NCBI RefSeq assembly: GCF_019429525.1
Contig: NZ_JAHXZL010000005.1
Coordinates: forward strand, 62,001 to 126,000
Source: Sphingomonas folli
Lineage (GTDB): Bacteria; Pseudomonadota; Alphaproteobacteria; Sphingomonadales; Sphingomonadaceae
DNA: 64,000 bases
Direction: 5' to 3'
A program made the position numbers and the translations under genes. The notes beneath the pieces were generated by a model, which was given only the letters and a program-made list of their open reading frames with translations, was not told where the DNA came from and did no database searches. Numbering within the stretch: the stretch's first letter is position 1; the number at the start of each line of letters is the position of its first letter. Positions 18,154 through 28,912 of the stretch are shown piece after piece.

Positions 18154-20931
18154 ATGACAATCAGGGACTCCGCGTCCGTGCTCGCGGTCGCGTGCGCGCT
18201 GTGCTGCACGGCGACCGCGACGGCGCAGGATCAGGCAGGAACGCCGAGCGACGCCGGCGTGATACCCTCGGGCGATGCCGGCGCGCCCGCCGCCGCGGCG
18301 AGTGCCTCGCCCAGTGTCGGCGAGGAGGACATCGTCGTCACTGGGCTGCGCCGCAGCGTCCAGGGCGCGCAGGCGCTCAAGCGCGACGCCGACCAGATCC
18401 TCGACGCGGTCGTCGCCGAGGACATCGGCAAGCTGCCCGATAACAACGCCGCCGAGGCGCTGGCGCGGATCACCGGCGTGCAGGTGTCGCGCTCGCAGGA
18501 CGAGGCCAACGGCGTCTCGGTGCGCGGCCTGCCCGACGTGACCACCACCTTCAACGGCCGCGAGCTCTACACCGCGGAGGGGCGCCAGGTGGCGTTCCAG
18601 GACTTCCCCGCCGCCTCGCTCGCCGGGCTCGAGGTCTACAAGGCGACCACCGCCGACCTGGTCGAGGGCGGCATCGCCGGGCTGGTCAACGTGCGCTCGC
18701 GCCGGCCGTTCGACTTCGACGGCTTCGAGATCGCGGGCTCGATCCGCGGCATCTACGGCGACCAGGCGCGCAAGGTCGATCCGCAGGGCAGCCTGCTGGT
18801 CACCGACCGTTTCGACACGCCGATCGGCGAGTTCGGCGCGCTGATCAACGTCTCCTACACCCAGACCAACTATCTCACCTCGGCGCGCTGGGACAGCGGC
18901 GACGTCGACACCCCGGTCGAGGGGCAGGTGATCACCACGCCGGGCGTCGGCCGCGACTTCAAGATCCCGGAATCGGTCGGCATCTTCTACAATAACGGCA
19001 AGCGCTGGCGGCCGTCGGTCAACAGCTCGCTGCAATGGCGCCCGGCGGACAATATCGAGCTGTACCTCGAGGGCCTGTACCAGGGCTATCGCAGTCGCGA
19101 GGAGAACAGCGAGCTGGCGATCCGGCTGCGCAACGGCAACCCCACCTTCAGCAACGTGGTGCTCGACGCGGACGACCCCGGCAAGGTGACGAGCCTCACC
19201 CGCTCGGGCGGCGAGGGATCGATCGGCACCGACCTGTTCCGCGGCGTGCCGCACAGCACCACGAACACCTATCAGTTCGCGGGCGGCGGCAGCATCAAGG
19301 GCGAGCACGCCAAGTTCAGCACCGACCTCGCCTATACCGACACGCGCAACTATTTCACCGACTACGGCTTCGATTTCGCCGCGCGCGACCCGGCGACGGC
19401 CGACATCGCGTTCGACATCGACCGGGATTACGGCGGGGTCGAGTTCTCGCTGCCCGGCTTCGATCTGACGAACCCGGACAATTACGTCATCCGCGGCATC
19501 TTCGACCGGCGTCGCGAGGGGCGCGGATCGGGCTGGCAGTGGCGCAACGACCTGGAGCTGGACTTCGACCTCGACGGGATCGACAAGCTCCAGTTCGGCA
19601 CGCGCTACACCACGCGCAAGAGCACCTTCGCCGACGGCACCCGCTACGCCAACATCCGCGCGCAGCGCGTACCGCTCACCGCGGCGCCGATCGGCATGGG
19701 CGGGCTGGTCAAGGAAGGCTTTCGCGGCAGCGACGCGCAGCCGACGCGGCAATGGTACGCCCCCAGCGGCCAGGACGTGTTCGACAATATCGAGGCGCTC
19801 CGCGCCTTCGCGCAGGACCGGCTGCGGATCAGCAACCTCGGCAACGCCGACCAGCAGCCCGAGCTGTGGGACCCGGCGCTGCCGCCGTACACCACCCAGT
19901 TCGCCGCGGACGAGAAGTCCTACGCCTTCTACGGCCAGCTCCATTATGGCTTCGAGCTCGGCGGCATCCCCCTCGACGGCGTGGTCGGCGCACGCGTCGT
20001 CAACACCACGATCGAGACGGTCGGCCTGGGCTCGGTCGACGGCGATGTCCGCATCACCGACGACCGCAAGAATTACGTCGACGTGCTGCCCAATGTGAGC
20101 CTGCGCGCGCGCCTCACCGACCAGCTCCAGTTCCGCGCCTCCGCCACCGAGACCCGCACGCGCCCCACCTTCGGCCAGAGCAACCCCGCCTTCGTGCTCC
20201 AGCGCGATTCGGTGAACCTCGGCGACTACAACGGCAGCAGCGGCAACATCGATCTCGAGCCGATCCAGTCGAAGAACTACGACGCCTCGCTGGAATGGTA
20301 TTTCAGCCGCACCGGATCGCTGACCGGCGCGGTGTTCCGCCGCGACCTCAAGGGCTTCATCAGCAACTATACGGTGTTCCAGCAGGTCCCCGGCTTCGGC
20401 AACATCCGCGTCACCCGGCCCGAGAACGCCGGCGAGGGGCGCATCCAGGGCGTCGAGCTGGCCTTCACCAGCTTCTTCGACTTCCTGCCAAGTGTGCTGA
20501 GCGGCCTCGGCACCCAGCTCAACGCCACCTATCTCGACGGCAAGCAGGCGCTGCCGACCGTGCTCGGCGAGCAGGGCCGGCTGGTGCGAGTCCCCAACAC
20601 CTCGAAATGGACGTACAACGCCAACCTGCTCTACGAGAAGGGGCCCGTCTCGGCGCGACTGGCGTACAACTACCGCACCGACTGGGTGAACTTCTACAAC
20701 AACACCGAGAGCGAGTCGGCGGTGGCGGGCGAGTATACGCGCGCGACCGCGCGCCTGGACTTCTCCGCCGCGGTCACCCCGGTCGAGTTCCTGACGATCA
20801 CCTTCGACGCCACCAACCTGACCGGCGTGCCGTTCCAGAACGTCCGCAATTTCTCCGACACGCAGAGCTACCCGCGCGATATCCGCTACGAGGCGCGGAC
20901 CTTCTCGCTCGGCGCGCGCTTCCGCTTCTGA
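18154..20931 (+). CDS. TonB-dependent outer-membrane receptor
   Basis: A 925-residue outer-membrane transporter that takes up a large ligand with energy from TonB. The signal peptide covers about residues 1-25 (ATATAQ). The TonB box is in EEDIVVTGLR, followed by the plug domain with KLPDNNAAEALARITGVQVSR and the VRGLPDV segment; a 22-strand barrel fills the rest and ends with an aromatic residue (ARFRF). The EDIGKLPD plug is typical of the Xanthomonas/Caulobacter (TIGR01782) group, often for sugars. ATG at 18154 has a strong GGGAGAGGG site. The next gene follows after 32 bases, marking a shared locus with secreted enzymes. Confidence 0.95.
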   Translation: MTIRDSASVLAVACALCCTATATAQDQAGTPSDAGVIPSGDAGAPAAAASASPSVGEEDIVVTGLRRSVQGAQALKRDADQILDAVVAEDIGKLPDNNAAEALARITGVQVSRSQDEANGVSVRGLPDVTTTFNGRELYTAEGRQVAFQDFPAASLAGLEVYKATTADLVEGGIAGLVNVRSRRPFDFDGFEIAGSIRGIYGDQARKVDPQGSLLVTDRFDTPIGEFGALINVSYTQTNYLTSARWDSGDVDTPVEGQVITTPGVGRDFKIPESVGIFYNNGKRWRPSVNSSLQWRPADNIELYLEGLYQGYRSREENSELAIRLRNGNPTFSNVVLDADDPGKVTSLTRSGGEGSIGTDLFRGVPHSTTNTYQFAGGGSIKGEHAKFSTDLAYTDTRNYFTDYGFDFAARDPATADIAFDIDRDYGGVEFSLPGFDLTNPDNYVIRGIFDRRREGRGSGWQWRNDLELDFDLDGIDKLQFGTRYTTRKSTFADGTRYANIRAQRVPLTAAPIGMGGLVKEGFRGSDAQPTRQWYAPSGQDVFDNIEALRAFAQDRLRISNLGNADQQPELWDPALPPYTTQFAADEKSYAFYGQLHYGFELGGIPLDGVVGARVVNTTIETVGLGSVDGDVRITDDRKNYVDVLPNVSLRARLTDQLQFRASATETRTRPTFGQSNPAFVLQRDSVNLGDYNGSSGNIDLEPIQSKNYDASLEWYFSRTGSLTGAVFRRDLKGFISNYTVFQQVPGFGNIRVTRPENAGEGRIQGVELAFTSFFDFLPSVLSGLGTQLNATYLDGKQALPTVLGEQGRLVRVPNTSKWTYNANLLYEKGPVSARLAYNYRTDWVNFYNNTESESAVAGEYTRATARLDFSAAVTPVEFLTITFDATNLTGVPFQNVRNFSDTQSYPRDIRYEARTFSLGARFRF

Positions 20932-20963
20932 TGTCGTCCGACCACCCCCACGCAGGAGCCAGG

Positions 20964-23054
20964 ATGCCCGCCACCCGTCTCGCCGCCCGCGCGCTCACGC
21001 TCGCCTGCCTCGTCGCGCTGCCGCTCACCGCGCCGCTCCACGCGCAGGCACCGGTCACCACGCGCACGCCCGCCACCCCGCTGGTCGCGCACGACCCGTA
21101 TTTCAGCCTGTGGAGTCTCACGGACAAGCTCAACGACGCGCCCACGCGCCACTGGACCGGCAGCGAGCAGCAGATCAGCGGCTGGGTCCGCGTCGACGGC
21201 AAGGCGCTGCGCTTCATGGGCGGCGGGCGCGGCGACACGATGACGCAGCTGTCGCGCGAGCTCACGCCGACGCGCACCAGCTACGACTTCGAGGGCGGCG
21301 GGGTGCGGCTCACCGCCACCTTCCTCTCGCCCGCGCTGCCCGACGACCTCGACCTCGTCTCGCGCCCCGTCACCTATCTCAGCTGGACGGTGCGCTCGAC
21401 CGACGGGCGCGCGCACGCGGTACAGGTCTATGTCGACGCCAGCGCGCAGCTCGCGGTCAACGACGACCAGCAGCAGGTGGTGTGGGGCAGCAGCCGCGTC
21501 GGCGACATGAGCGTGCTGCGCGTCGGCACGACGTCGCAGCAGGTGCTCCAGAAGGTCGGCGACAATGTCCGGATCGACTGGGGCTGGGCGCAGCTCGCGG
21601 TGCCGGAGCAGCCCGGCACCACCACCGCGACGATCGGCGAGGGCGAGCGCGCCGCCTTCCGCGACGGCACCGCACCGGTGTCCGACGATCTCGCGATGCC
21701 GCGACTGGCGCACCAGAACCGCCCGCTGCTGGGGGCGCGCTTCGATCTCGGCAGCGTCGGCGCCGAGGCGGTGACGCGGCGCGCGATGCTCGCCTATGAC
21801 GACATCGACTCGATCGAATATTTCAAGCGCCGCCTGCCCGCCTATTGGCGCCGCGACGGCATGACGATGGCGCAGCTGCTGCAGGCGGCCGAGCGCGACG
21901 AGCCGATGCTGCGCGAGCGCGCCGCCGCCTTCGACCGCGAGCTCACCGCCGACCTCGAGCGGGCCGGCGGGCGCGCCTATGCCGAGCTGGCCGTGCTGGC
22001 CTATCGCCAGACGCTCGCCGCGCACAAACTGGTCGCCGACGTCGATGGGACGCCGCTGTACTTCTCCAAGGAGAATTTCAGCAACGGCTGCATCGCGACG
22101 GTGGACATCACCTATCCCACCTCGCCCTTCTACCTGCTGCTCAACCCGCGCCTGCTGGAGGCGCAGCTGCGCCCGATCCTGGATTACGCGAGCATGACGC
22201 GCTGGCGCTTCCCCTTCGCCCCGCACGACATCGGCACCTATCCCCAGGCCAACGGGCAGGTCTATGGCGGCGGCGAGCGGAGCGAGGACGACCAGATGCC
22301 GGTCGAGGAGAGCGGCAACATGCTGCTGATGATCGCCGCGCTCGCCAAGGTGCAGGGCAACGCCGACTTCGCCGCCCGCTACTGGCCGCTGCTGACGCGC
22401 TGGGCCGAGTTCCTGCGCGACAAGGGGCTCGACCCCGAGAACCAGCTCAGCACCGACGACTTCGCCGGGCATCTCGCGCACAACACCAACCTGTCGATCA
22501 AGGCGATCAGCGCGCTCGACGCCTATGCCGAGCTGGCGCGGCTGCTCGGCAAGAAGCAGGACGCGGCGCGCTATCGCACCACCGCCAAGCAGATGGCGGC
22601 GCGCTGGCAGGTGATGGCGCAGGACGGCGACCACACCAGGCTGGCCTTCGACCAGCCCGGCACGTGGAGCCAGAAATACAATCTGGTGTGGGACAAGGTG
22701 CTGGGCCGCGGGCTGTTCCCCGCCTCGCTCCGGCACAGCGAGCTGGCCTTCTACCAGCGCCACCAGGGCAAGTACGGCCTGCCGCTCGACAGCCGCAAGA
22801 CGTACACCAAGCTCGACTGGATCACGTGGAGCGCCACGCTGGCCGACGATCGCGCCACCTTCGCGGCGCTGGTCGAGCCGCTCCACCGCTACATGCAGGA
22901 GACGCCCACGCGCGTGCCGCTGAGCGACTGGTACGAGACGACCGACGGCGCGCAGGTCGGCTTCCAGGCGCGCGCGGTGGTCGGCGGCGTGTACATCAAG
23001 ATGCTCGACGACCCGGCGCTGTGGCGCAAATGGGCCGCGCGCGCCGCCAAGTGA
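20964..23054 (+). CDS. Glutaminase-family (DUF4965/DUF5127/DUF1793) secreted protein
   Basis: A 696-residue exported protein. Signal peptide about residues 1-29 (cleaved near LHAQA). The chain shows the layout of the DUF4964-DUF5127-DUF4965-DUF1793 family, of which a fungal member is annotated glutaminase A: N-terminal sandwich with VAHDPYFSLWS, then an alpha/alpha toroid with KENFSNGCIATVDITYPTSPF, PHDIGTYPQANGQ and EESGNMLLM. ATG at 20964 has AGGAG seven bases upstream; an ATG at 20931 overlapping the receptor stop lacks a site. True activity is uncertain: the toroid resembles glycosidases, and the neighbours are a TonB receptor and GH127, so a glycan role is possible. Confidence 0.88.
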   Translation: MPATRLAARALTLACLVALPLTAPLHAQAPVTTRTPATPLVAHDPYFSLWSLTDKLNDAPTRHWTGSEQQISGWVRVDGKALRFMGGGRGDTMTQLSRELTPTRTSYDFEGGGVRLTATFLSPALPDDLDLVSRPVTYLSWTVRSTDGRAHAVQVYVDASAQLAVNDDQQQVVWGSSRVGDMSVLRVGTTSQQVLQKVGDNVRIDWGWAQLAVPEQPGTTTATIGEGERAAFRDGTAPVSDDLAMPRLAHQNRPLLGARFDLGSVGAEAVTRRAMLAYDDIDSIEYFKRRLPAYWRRDGMTMAQLLQAAERDEPMLRERAAAFDRELTADLERAGGRAYAELAVLAYRQTLAAHKLVADVDGTPLYFSKENFSNGCIATVDITYPTSPFYLLLNPRLLEAQLRPILDYASMTRWRFPFAPHDIGTYPQANGQVYGGGERSEDDQMPVEESGNMLLMIAALAKVQGNADFAARYWPLLTRWAEFLRDKGLDPENQLSTDDFAGHLAHNTNLSIKAISALDAYAELARLLGKKQDAARYRTTAKQMAARWQVMAQDGDHTRLAFDQPGTWSQKYNLVWDKVLGRGLFPASLRHSELAFYQRHQGKYGLPLDSRKTYTKLDWITWSATLADDRATFAALVEPLHRYMQETPTRVPLSDWYETTDGAQVGFQARAVVGGVYIKMLDDPALWRKWAARAAK

Positions 23055-23077
23055 GCCGGACAGCGAGGAGGACAGAC

Positions 23078-25117
23078 ATGCCCCATCCGATCAGCCGCCG
23101 CGCGCTGCTCCGCGCCACCACTGCCAGCGCGGCGCTCGCCGGCATGGCGCCGCTCGCCCCACTCCATGCCGCGCCGCGCGCCGCACCCGCCGCCGCGCCG
23201 CTGACGCACAACCGCGCGCCGCTCGCGCCGCAGCCGTTCCAGCCGCTGCCGACCGGCGCGATCCGGCCGGCGGGCTGGCTGCGCCGCCAGCTCGAGATCC
23301 AGGCGCGCGGCATGGGCGGGCGGCTCGACGAGACCTGGCCCGACGTCGGCGCCAACAGTGGTTGGCTCGGCGGCACCGGCGAGAGCTGGGAGCGCGGTCC
23401 CTATTTCCTCGACGGGCTGCTGCCGCTGGCGTGGCAGCTCGACGACGCCGCGCTCAAGGCCAAGGCGCAGCGCTTCGTCGAGTGGACGCTGGCGAGCCAG
23501 CGCCCCGACGGCATGTTCGGCCCCGCCAGCAACGACGATTGGTGGCCGCGGATGGTGATGCTCAAGGCGCTCACCCAATATCACGAGCTGACCGGCGACC
23601 CGCGCGTGCTTCGGCTGATGAGCGCCTATTTCGCGCACCAGTTGAAGGCGTTGCCCGCGCGCCCGCTGAAGGACTGGGGCAAGTTCCGCTGGCAGGACCA
23701 GGTCGTCTCGGTGGTCTGGCTGTACAATCGCACCGGCGACGCCGGGCTGCTCGAGCTCGCCGCGCTGCTCAAGCGCCAGGGCTACGACTGGCAGGGGCTG
23801 TTCGCGGATTATCCCTATCGCACCAAGACCAGCAAGCGAGCGATCGGGCTCGACCGGCCCGACGTGCCCGGGGAGGTGCCGGAGGGGCTCAGGGACCCGG
23901 CGCTGTCGGTCCACGGCGTCAACAACGCGCAGGCGCTGAAGGCCTCGCCGGTCTGGTCGGTGGTGTCGGGCGACGCCGCGGACCGCGCCGCGATCCGGCG
24001 CCAGCTCGGCGCGCTCGACCGCTATCACGGGCTGCCGATCGGCATCTACTCGGCCGACGAGCACCTCGCCGGGCGCAGCCCGAGCCAGGGCGTCGAGTTG
24101 TGCGCGATCGTCGAGGCGATGTACTCGCTCGAGCAGGCGCTGGCGATCACCGGCGACCCCGCGCTGGCCGACCGGATCGAGCGGCTCGCCTATAACGCGC
24201 TGCCCGCCACCTTCACCGACGACATGTGGGCGCACCAGTACGACCAGCAGCCCAACCAGGTGCGGTGCGTCCACGGCCCCGGCCCCTGGACCACCAATGG
24301 GCCAGAATCGAACATGTTCGGGCTGGAGCCGCATTTCGGCTGCTGCACCGCCAACTTCCACCAGGGCTGGCCGAAGCTGACGACGCACCTGTGGATGGCC
24401 TCGGCCGACGGCGGACTGGCCGCGACGCTCTACGCGCCCTGCACCGTCGAGACCCGCGTGGGCGACGTGCCGGTCGCCCTTCGGCAGGAGACCGACTATC
24501 CGTTCCGCCACACCGTCGCGATCACGCTCGAGCCCGAGCGGCCGGTCGCTTTCCCGCTGCGGCTGCGCGTGCCCGGCTGGGCGGAGCGCGCCACCGTCAC
24601 GGTGAACGGGCAGGAGCAGCCGGCCAAAGCGGCGCAGGGCTTCGTCCGGCTCGACCGCACCTGGCGGCGCGGCGATCGGGTCGAGCTCGCCTTCGCCAGC
24701 CTGCCGCGCGCGGTGCGCTCGGCGGAGGGCTGGACCAGCTTCGAGGACGGCGCCTTGGTCTTCGCGCTGCCGGTCGAGGAGCGCTGGTCCACGCTGCGCC
24801 CGCGCGGGCTCACCGCCGACTATGAGGTGCGGCCCGCGAGCGACTGGGCGGTCGCGGTCGCGCCCGGCGCCGCGATCGAGCGGGTCGAGCGCGCAGTCGG
24901 CCCGGTCCCCTTCTCGCGGCGTAGCCCGGCGGTGGTGCTGACCACGACCGCCTATCCGGTCAGTGGCTGGGCGATCGTGGACGGCGCCGCCGCGCCGCCG
25001 CCCGAGAGCCCGACCGTCTCGGGAGCGGCGCGCCCGGTCACGCTGATGCCCTATGCCGCGCCCAAGCTGCGGGTCACGGCCTTCCCCACCATGGCGATAC
25101 CGACCGCCCAGACATGA
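23078..25117 (+). CDS. GH127 family (beta-L-arabinofuranosidase-like) glycoside hydrolase
   Basis: A 679-residue periplasmic enzyme. The N-terminus (SRRALLRATTASAAL) is a Tat-type signal. The body is an alpha/alpha barrel with beta-sandwich ends as in GH127/DUF1680. Active-site residues matching the cysteine-zinc chemistry of the family can be placed: E340 and C342 (GVELCAIVEAMYSL), and C422-C423 (HFGCCTANFHQ), which bind zinc and supply the nucleophile. GH127 enzymes remove beta-L-arabinofuranose, for example from hydroxyproline-rich glycoproteins. ATG at 23078 lies after GAGGAGG. It completes the receptor-glutaminase-GH127 unit, all right-oriented with short gaps. Confidence 0.9.
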   Translation: MPHPISRRALLRATTASAALAGMAPLAPLHAAPRAAPAAAPLTHNRAPLAPQPFQPLPTGAIRPAGWLRRQLEIQARGMGGRLDETWPDVGANSGWLGGTGESWERGPYFLDGLLPLAWQLDDAALKAKAQRFVEWTLASQRPDGMFGPASNDDWWPRMVMLKALTQYHELTGDPRVLRLMSAYFAHQLKALPARPLKDWGKFRWQDQVVSVVWLYNRTGDAGLLELAALLKRQGYDWQGLFADYPYRTKTSKRAIGLDRPDVPGEVPEGLRDPALSVHGVNNAQALKASPVWSVVSGDAADRAAIRRQLGALDRYHGLPIGIYSADEHLAGRSPSQGVELCAIVEAMYSLEQALAITGDPALADRIERLAYNALPATFTDDMWAHQYDQQPNQVRCVHGPGPWTTNGPESNMFGLEPHFGCCTANFHQGWPKLTTHLWMASADGGLAATLYAPCTVETRVGDVPVALRQETDYPFRHTVAITLEPERPVAFPLRLRVPGWAERATVTVNGQEQPAKAAQGFVRLDRTWRRGDRVELAFASLPRAVRSAEGWTSFEDGALVFALPVEERWSTLRPRGLTADYEVRPASDWAVAVAPGAAIERVERAVGPVPFSRRSPAVVLTTTAYPVSGWAIVDGAAAPPPESPTVSGAARPVTLMPYAAPKLRVTAFPTMAIPTAQT

Positions 25118-25135
25118 TCGGTCGCCGCCCCTGGT

Positions 25136-25198
25136 CGTTCGATCGCCCCTGACGTTCGATCGCCCCCGCCGGATCGTGCTCCGGCGCACGCCGGAGCC
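25136..25198. repeat. 14-base direct repeat and a REP-like hairpin between convergent genes
   Basis: CGTTCGATCGCCCC occurs at 25136-25149 and again at 25153-25166. A hairpin CTCCGGC/GCCGGAG with a GCAC loop follows at about 25180-25197 and is related in sequence to the CCCCGGC...GCCGGGG repeats at 61147-61355. The stretch lies between the GH127 stop and the glmM stop (213 bases) and may act as a two-way terminator. Confidence 0.5.
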
Positions 25199-25330
25199 CA
25201 GCGCCGTGGAAGACGACGCTCGTGGCACTGCGCCCCTGCCCGCGCAGCAGCACGCCGGTGGCTCGAGCGAGTCGGATCGCACGATGTAGCCATGCGCGCG
25301 GCGCGGGAGGAGGACACTGCCCCCACGCGC

Positions 25331-26668
<1,338 letters not shown>

Positions 26669-26737
26669 CGCCTCTTACCTTCGCTCCGCTGGTCGGCTCC
26701 CATAAACGATCACGAACGAAGGGCGAAGAGCGCGCCG

Positions 26738-27997
26738 ATGTCGCAGGCCACCCGTATCCTCCTTGCCCTGATCGCCGGCCTCGCCGCCGGCGTCGCGCTG
26801 GCGCGCGTCGCGCCCGCCGCGGTGCCCAACGTCGTGGCGGTGGCCGAGCCGCTCGGCACCGCCTGGCTCCACGCGCTGCAGATGACGATCGTGCCGCTGG
26901 TGGTGTCGCTGCTGATCACCGGCGTCGCCGCGACCGCGGAGGCGGCGCGTGCGGGGCGGCTGGCGGCGCGCGCGATCGCGCTCTACGTCGCGCTGCTCGC
27001 CGCCTCGGCGACGATCGCGGCGCTGCTGACCCCGCTGCTGCTCGTGCTCGCGCCCTTGCCCGCCGCCTCGGCCGCCGCGCTGCGTCGCGCGCTGTCGGGG
27101 GCGAGCGCGGTGCCCGCGGTACCGCCGCTCGGCGAGTTCCTCGCCGGCATCGTGCCCACCAACGTGGTTCAGGCCGCGGCGAGCGACGCGTTCCTGTCGC
27201 TGATCATCTTCACGCTCGTCCTCGCCTTCGCGATCGCGCGGATCGAGCGCGAGCAGCGCGACCTGCTGGTGCGGCTGTTCACCGCGCTGCGCGACGCGAT
27301 GCTGGTGGTGATCGACTGGGTGCTGTGGATCGCGCCGGCGGGCGTGCTGGCGCTGGCGCTGGTGGTGGGCGCGCGCGCGGGCGCCGGGGCGTTCGGCGCA
27401 CTGATCCACTATATCCTGATCGTCAGCGCCTCTGGCGTGGCGGTCATGCTGCTCGCCTATCCAATCGCGCGGCTGGGCGCGGGCGTGCCGCTCGGCGGGT
27501 TCGCGCGCGCGACGCTGCCCGCGCAGGCGGTGGCGATCAGCACGCAGAGCTCGCTCGCCTCGATGCCCGCGATGATCGAGGGCGCGCGCGACCTCGGAGT
27601 CGAGGTCCGGGTCGCCGGCGTGACGCTGCCACTGGCGGTGGCGATCTTCCGCGCCACCGGACCGGCGATGAACCTGGCGGTGGCGATCTACGTCGCGACC
27701 TGGTTCGGCGTCACGCTGTCGCCGGCGACACTGGCGATCGGCGTGGTGGTGGCGACGCTCACCTCGCTCGGCTCGGTCAGCCTGCCGGGCACGGTGAGCT
27801 ACGTCAGCGCCATCGCGCCGATCGCGGGCACGATCGGGGCGCCGATCGCGCCGCTGGGGCTGCTGGTGGCGGTGGAGACGATCCCCGACATCATCCGCAC
27901 CGTCGGCAACGTGACGATGGACATCGCGACGACCGCGCTGCTCGGCCGACGCGGCGACGCGGACGACACGCCGAGCCCGCCCGGCCCCGGGACTTGA
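26738..27997 (+). CDS. Dicarboxylate/amino acid:cation symporter (DAACS family)
   Basis: A 419-residue inner-membrane symporter with about eight transmembrane helices and two re-entrant loops. Family features: MTIVPLVVSLLITGV in the third helix, the serine-rich re-entrant loop near STQSSLASMPAM, and FRATGPAMNLAVAIY, equivalent to the NMDGT-type helix 7 but with altered residues. Transport with Na+ or H+ of C4-dicarboxylates, glutamate or aspartate is the family role; the changed NMDGT region (here TGPAMN) means substrate is uncertain. ATG at 26738 fits the short N-terminus. It is divergent from glmM. Confidence 0.88.
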   Translation: MSQATRILLALIAGLAAGVALARVAPAAVPNVVAVAEPLGTAWLHALQMTIVPLVVSLLITGVAATAEAARAGRLAARAIALYVALLAASATIAALLTPLLLVLAPLPAASAAALRRALSGASAVPAVPPLGEFLAGIVPTNVVQAAASDAFLSLIIFTLVLAFAIARIEREQRDLLVRLFTALRDAMLVVIDWVLWIAPAGVLALALVVGARAGAGAFGALIHYILIVSASGVAVMLLAYPIARLGAGVPLGGFARATLPAQAVAISTQSSLASMPAMIEGARDLGVEVRVAGVTLPLAVAIFRATGPAMNLAVAIYVATWFGVTLSPATLAIGVVVATLTSLGSVSLPGTVSYVSAIAPIAGTIGAPIAPLGLLVAVETIPDIIRTVGNVTMDIATTALLGRRGDADDTPSPPGPGT

Positions 27998-28020
27998 CCG
28001 CGGCCCACCGCTTCCTTTAT

Positions 28021-28034
28021 TGACACATCTGTCA
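28021..28034. promoter_or_regulatory. Perfect TGACA-N4-TGTCA operator-like palindrome
   Basis: TGACACATCTGTCA precedes the COQ4-like gene by 16 bases and contains its own arms of five bases; a TetR-type operator is the likely class, since these often overlap a TTGACA-like promoter box (here TTGACA at 28020-28025). No adjacent regulator gene is divergent from it, so the cognate regulator is unknown. Confidence 0.5.
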
Positions 28035-28050
28035 GTAAGGAGCCTCTCCC

Positions 28051-28821
28051 ATGACCCGCCTGCCTCCCTACCCCGGCACCAGCGGGCGGCGCGACTGGCG
28101 CGGCGCGCTCGACGCGGTGCGGCGGCTGATGCGCGACCCCGACGACACGCGGCAGGTGTTCCGCATCATGCGCGCGCTTAACACCGGCAACGCGCCCGCC
28201 AATTACGCGCGCCTGATCGCTTCCGCGGCCGGCGGCCGGATCGCCTATGAGCGCGCCGAGCTCGTCGCGCTGCTCGCCGACCCGGAGGCGGTGGCGCGCC
28301 ACGCGCCGGGCACGGTGGGCGCCGCCTATCGCGACTTCCTCGCCGCCACCGGCTATACCGCGGACGGGCTGGTCGCGGTCAGCGAGGCCGACCACGCCGA
28401 TGCCTGGGGCGCCGAACATCCCTACGGCTGGATGGGCCGCCGCATCCGCGACCTGCACGATCTGTGGCACGTGCTCACCGGCTATCGGACCGACGACCCG
28501 CTCGGCGAGGCGGCGCTGGTGGCGTTCAGCTTCGCGCAGGTCGGCGGGCTGGGCTGGGCGCTGATCGCGGTCGCCGCCGCGCTCAAGAGCCTGGCCGTGA
28601 CTCGCAGCACCTTGTTCGCGCGCGCGGTGTGGGAGGGCTATCGCCACGGTCGGGCCGCCGCCTGGCTGGTGGCGGAGGACCCCCGCGCGCTGCTCGACGA
28701 GCCGCTCGCCGCGGCGCGCGCGCGGCTCGGCATCGGCGAGCCGCACGCCTATCGCCGCGCGCGCCGCGAGGTGGGCGCCGCGATCGACTCGTTCGGCGGC
28801 GCGCGCGGCGCGGCGGCGTGA
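28051..28821 (+). CDS. COQ4 family (ubiquinone biosynthesis) protein
   Basis: A 256-residue protein of the Coq4 family. The metal-binding signature HDLWH (H136, D137, H140), followed by E153 in DPLGEAAL, is complete. Coq4 is needed for ubiquinone synthesis in eukaryotes and is linked to C1 modification of the quinone ring; bacterial homologues are common in alphaproteobacteria. It would be cytoplasmic, membrane-associated. ATG at 28051 has AAGGAG 11 bases upstream. It is preceded by a palindromic operator-like site, suggesting regulated expression, which is unusual for a constitutive quinone gene. Confidence 0.85.
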   Translation: MTRLPPYPGTSGRRDWRGALDAVRRLMRDPDDTRQVFRIMRALNTGNAPANYARLIASAAGGRIAYERAELVALLADPEAVARHAPGTVGAAYRDFLAATGYTADGLVAVSEADHADAWGAEHPYGWMGRRIRDLHDLWHVLTGYRTDDPLGEAALVAFSFAQVGGLGWALIAVAAALKSLAVTRSTLFARAVWEGYRHGRAAAWLVAEDPRALLDEPLAAARARLGIGEPHAYRRARREVGAAIDSFGGARGAAA

Positions 28822-28912
28822 GGGCGGCAGGTCGCCGCGGCGCGCCGCTCCCTCTGAGCCGCCCTGGGCTCCTGCCTGCGCGGGAGCACGATAGAGATTG
28901 GGGTCGTCGCGC

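Noticed and set aside
20931-20963. Start of the glutaminase-family protein at ATG 20931
   Set aside because: It overlaps the receptor stop but lacks a ribosome site; ATG 20964 has AGGAG and leads straight into the signal peptide.
19035-23054. Long plus-strand frame joining parts of the TonB receptor and the glutaminase gene
   Set aside because: Only its last part (from 20964) is a real gene; the first half is an alternative frame of the receptor, with no domain structure.
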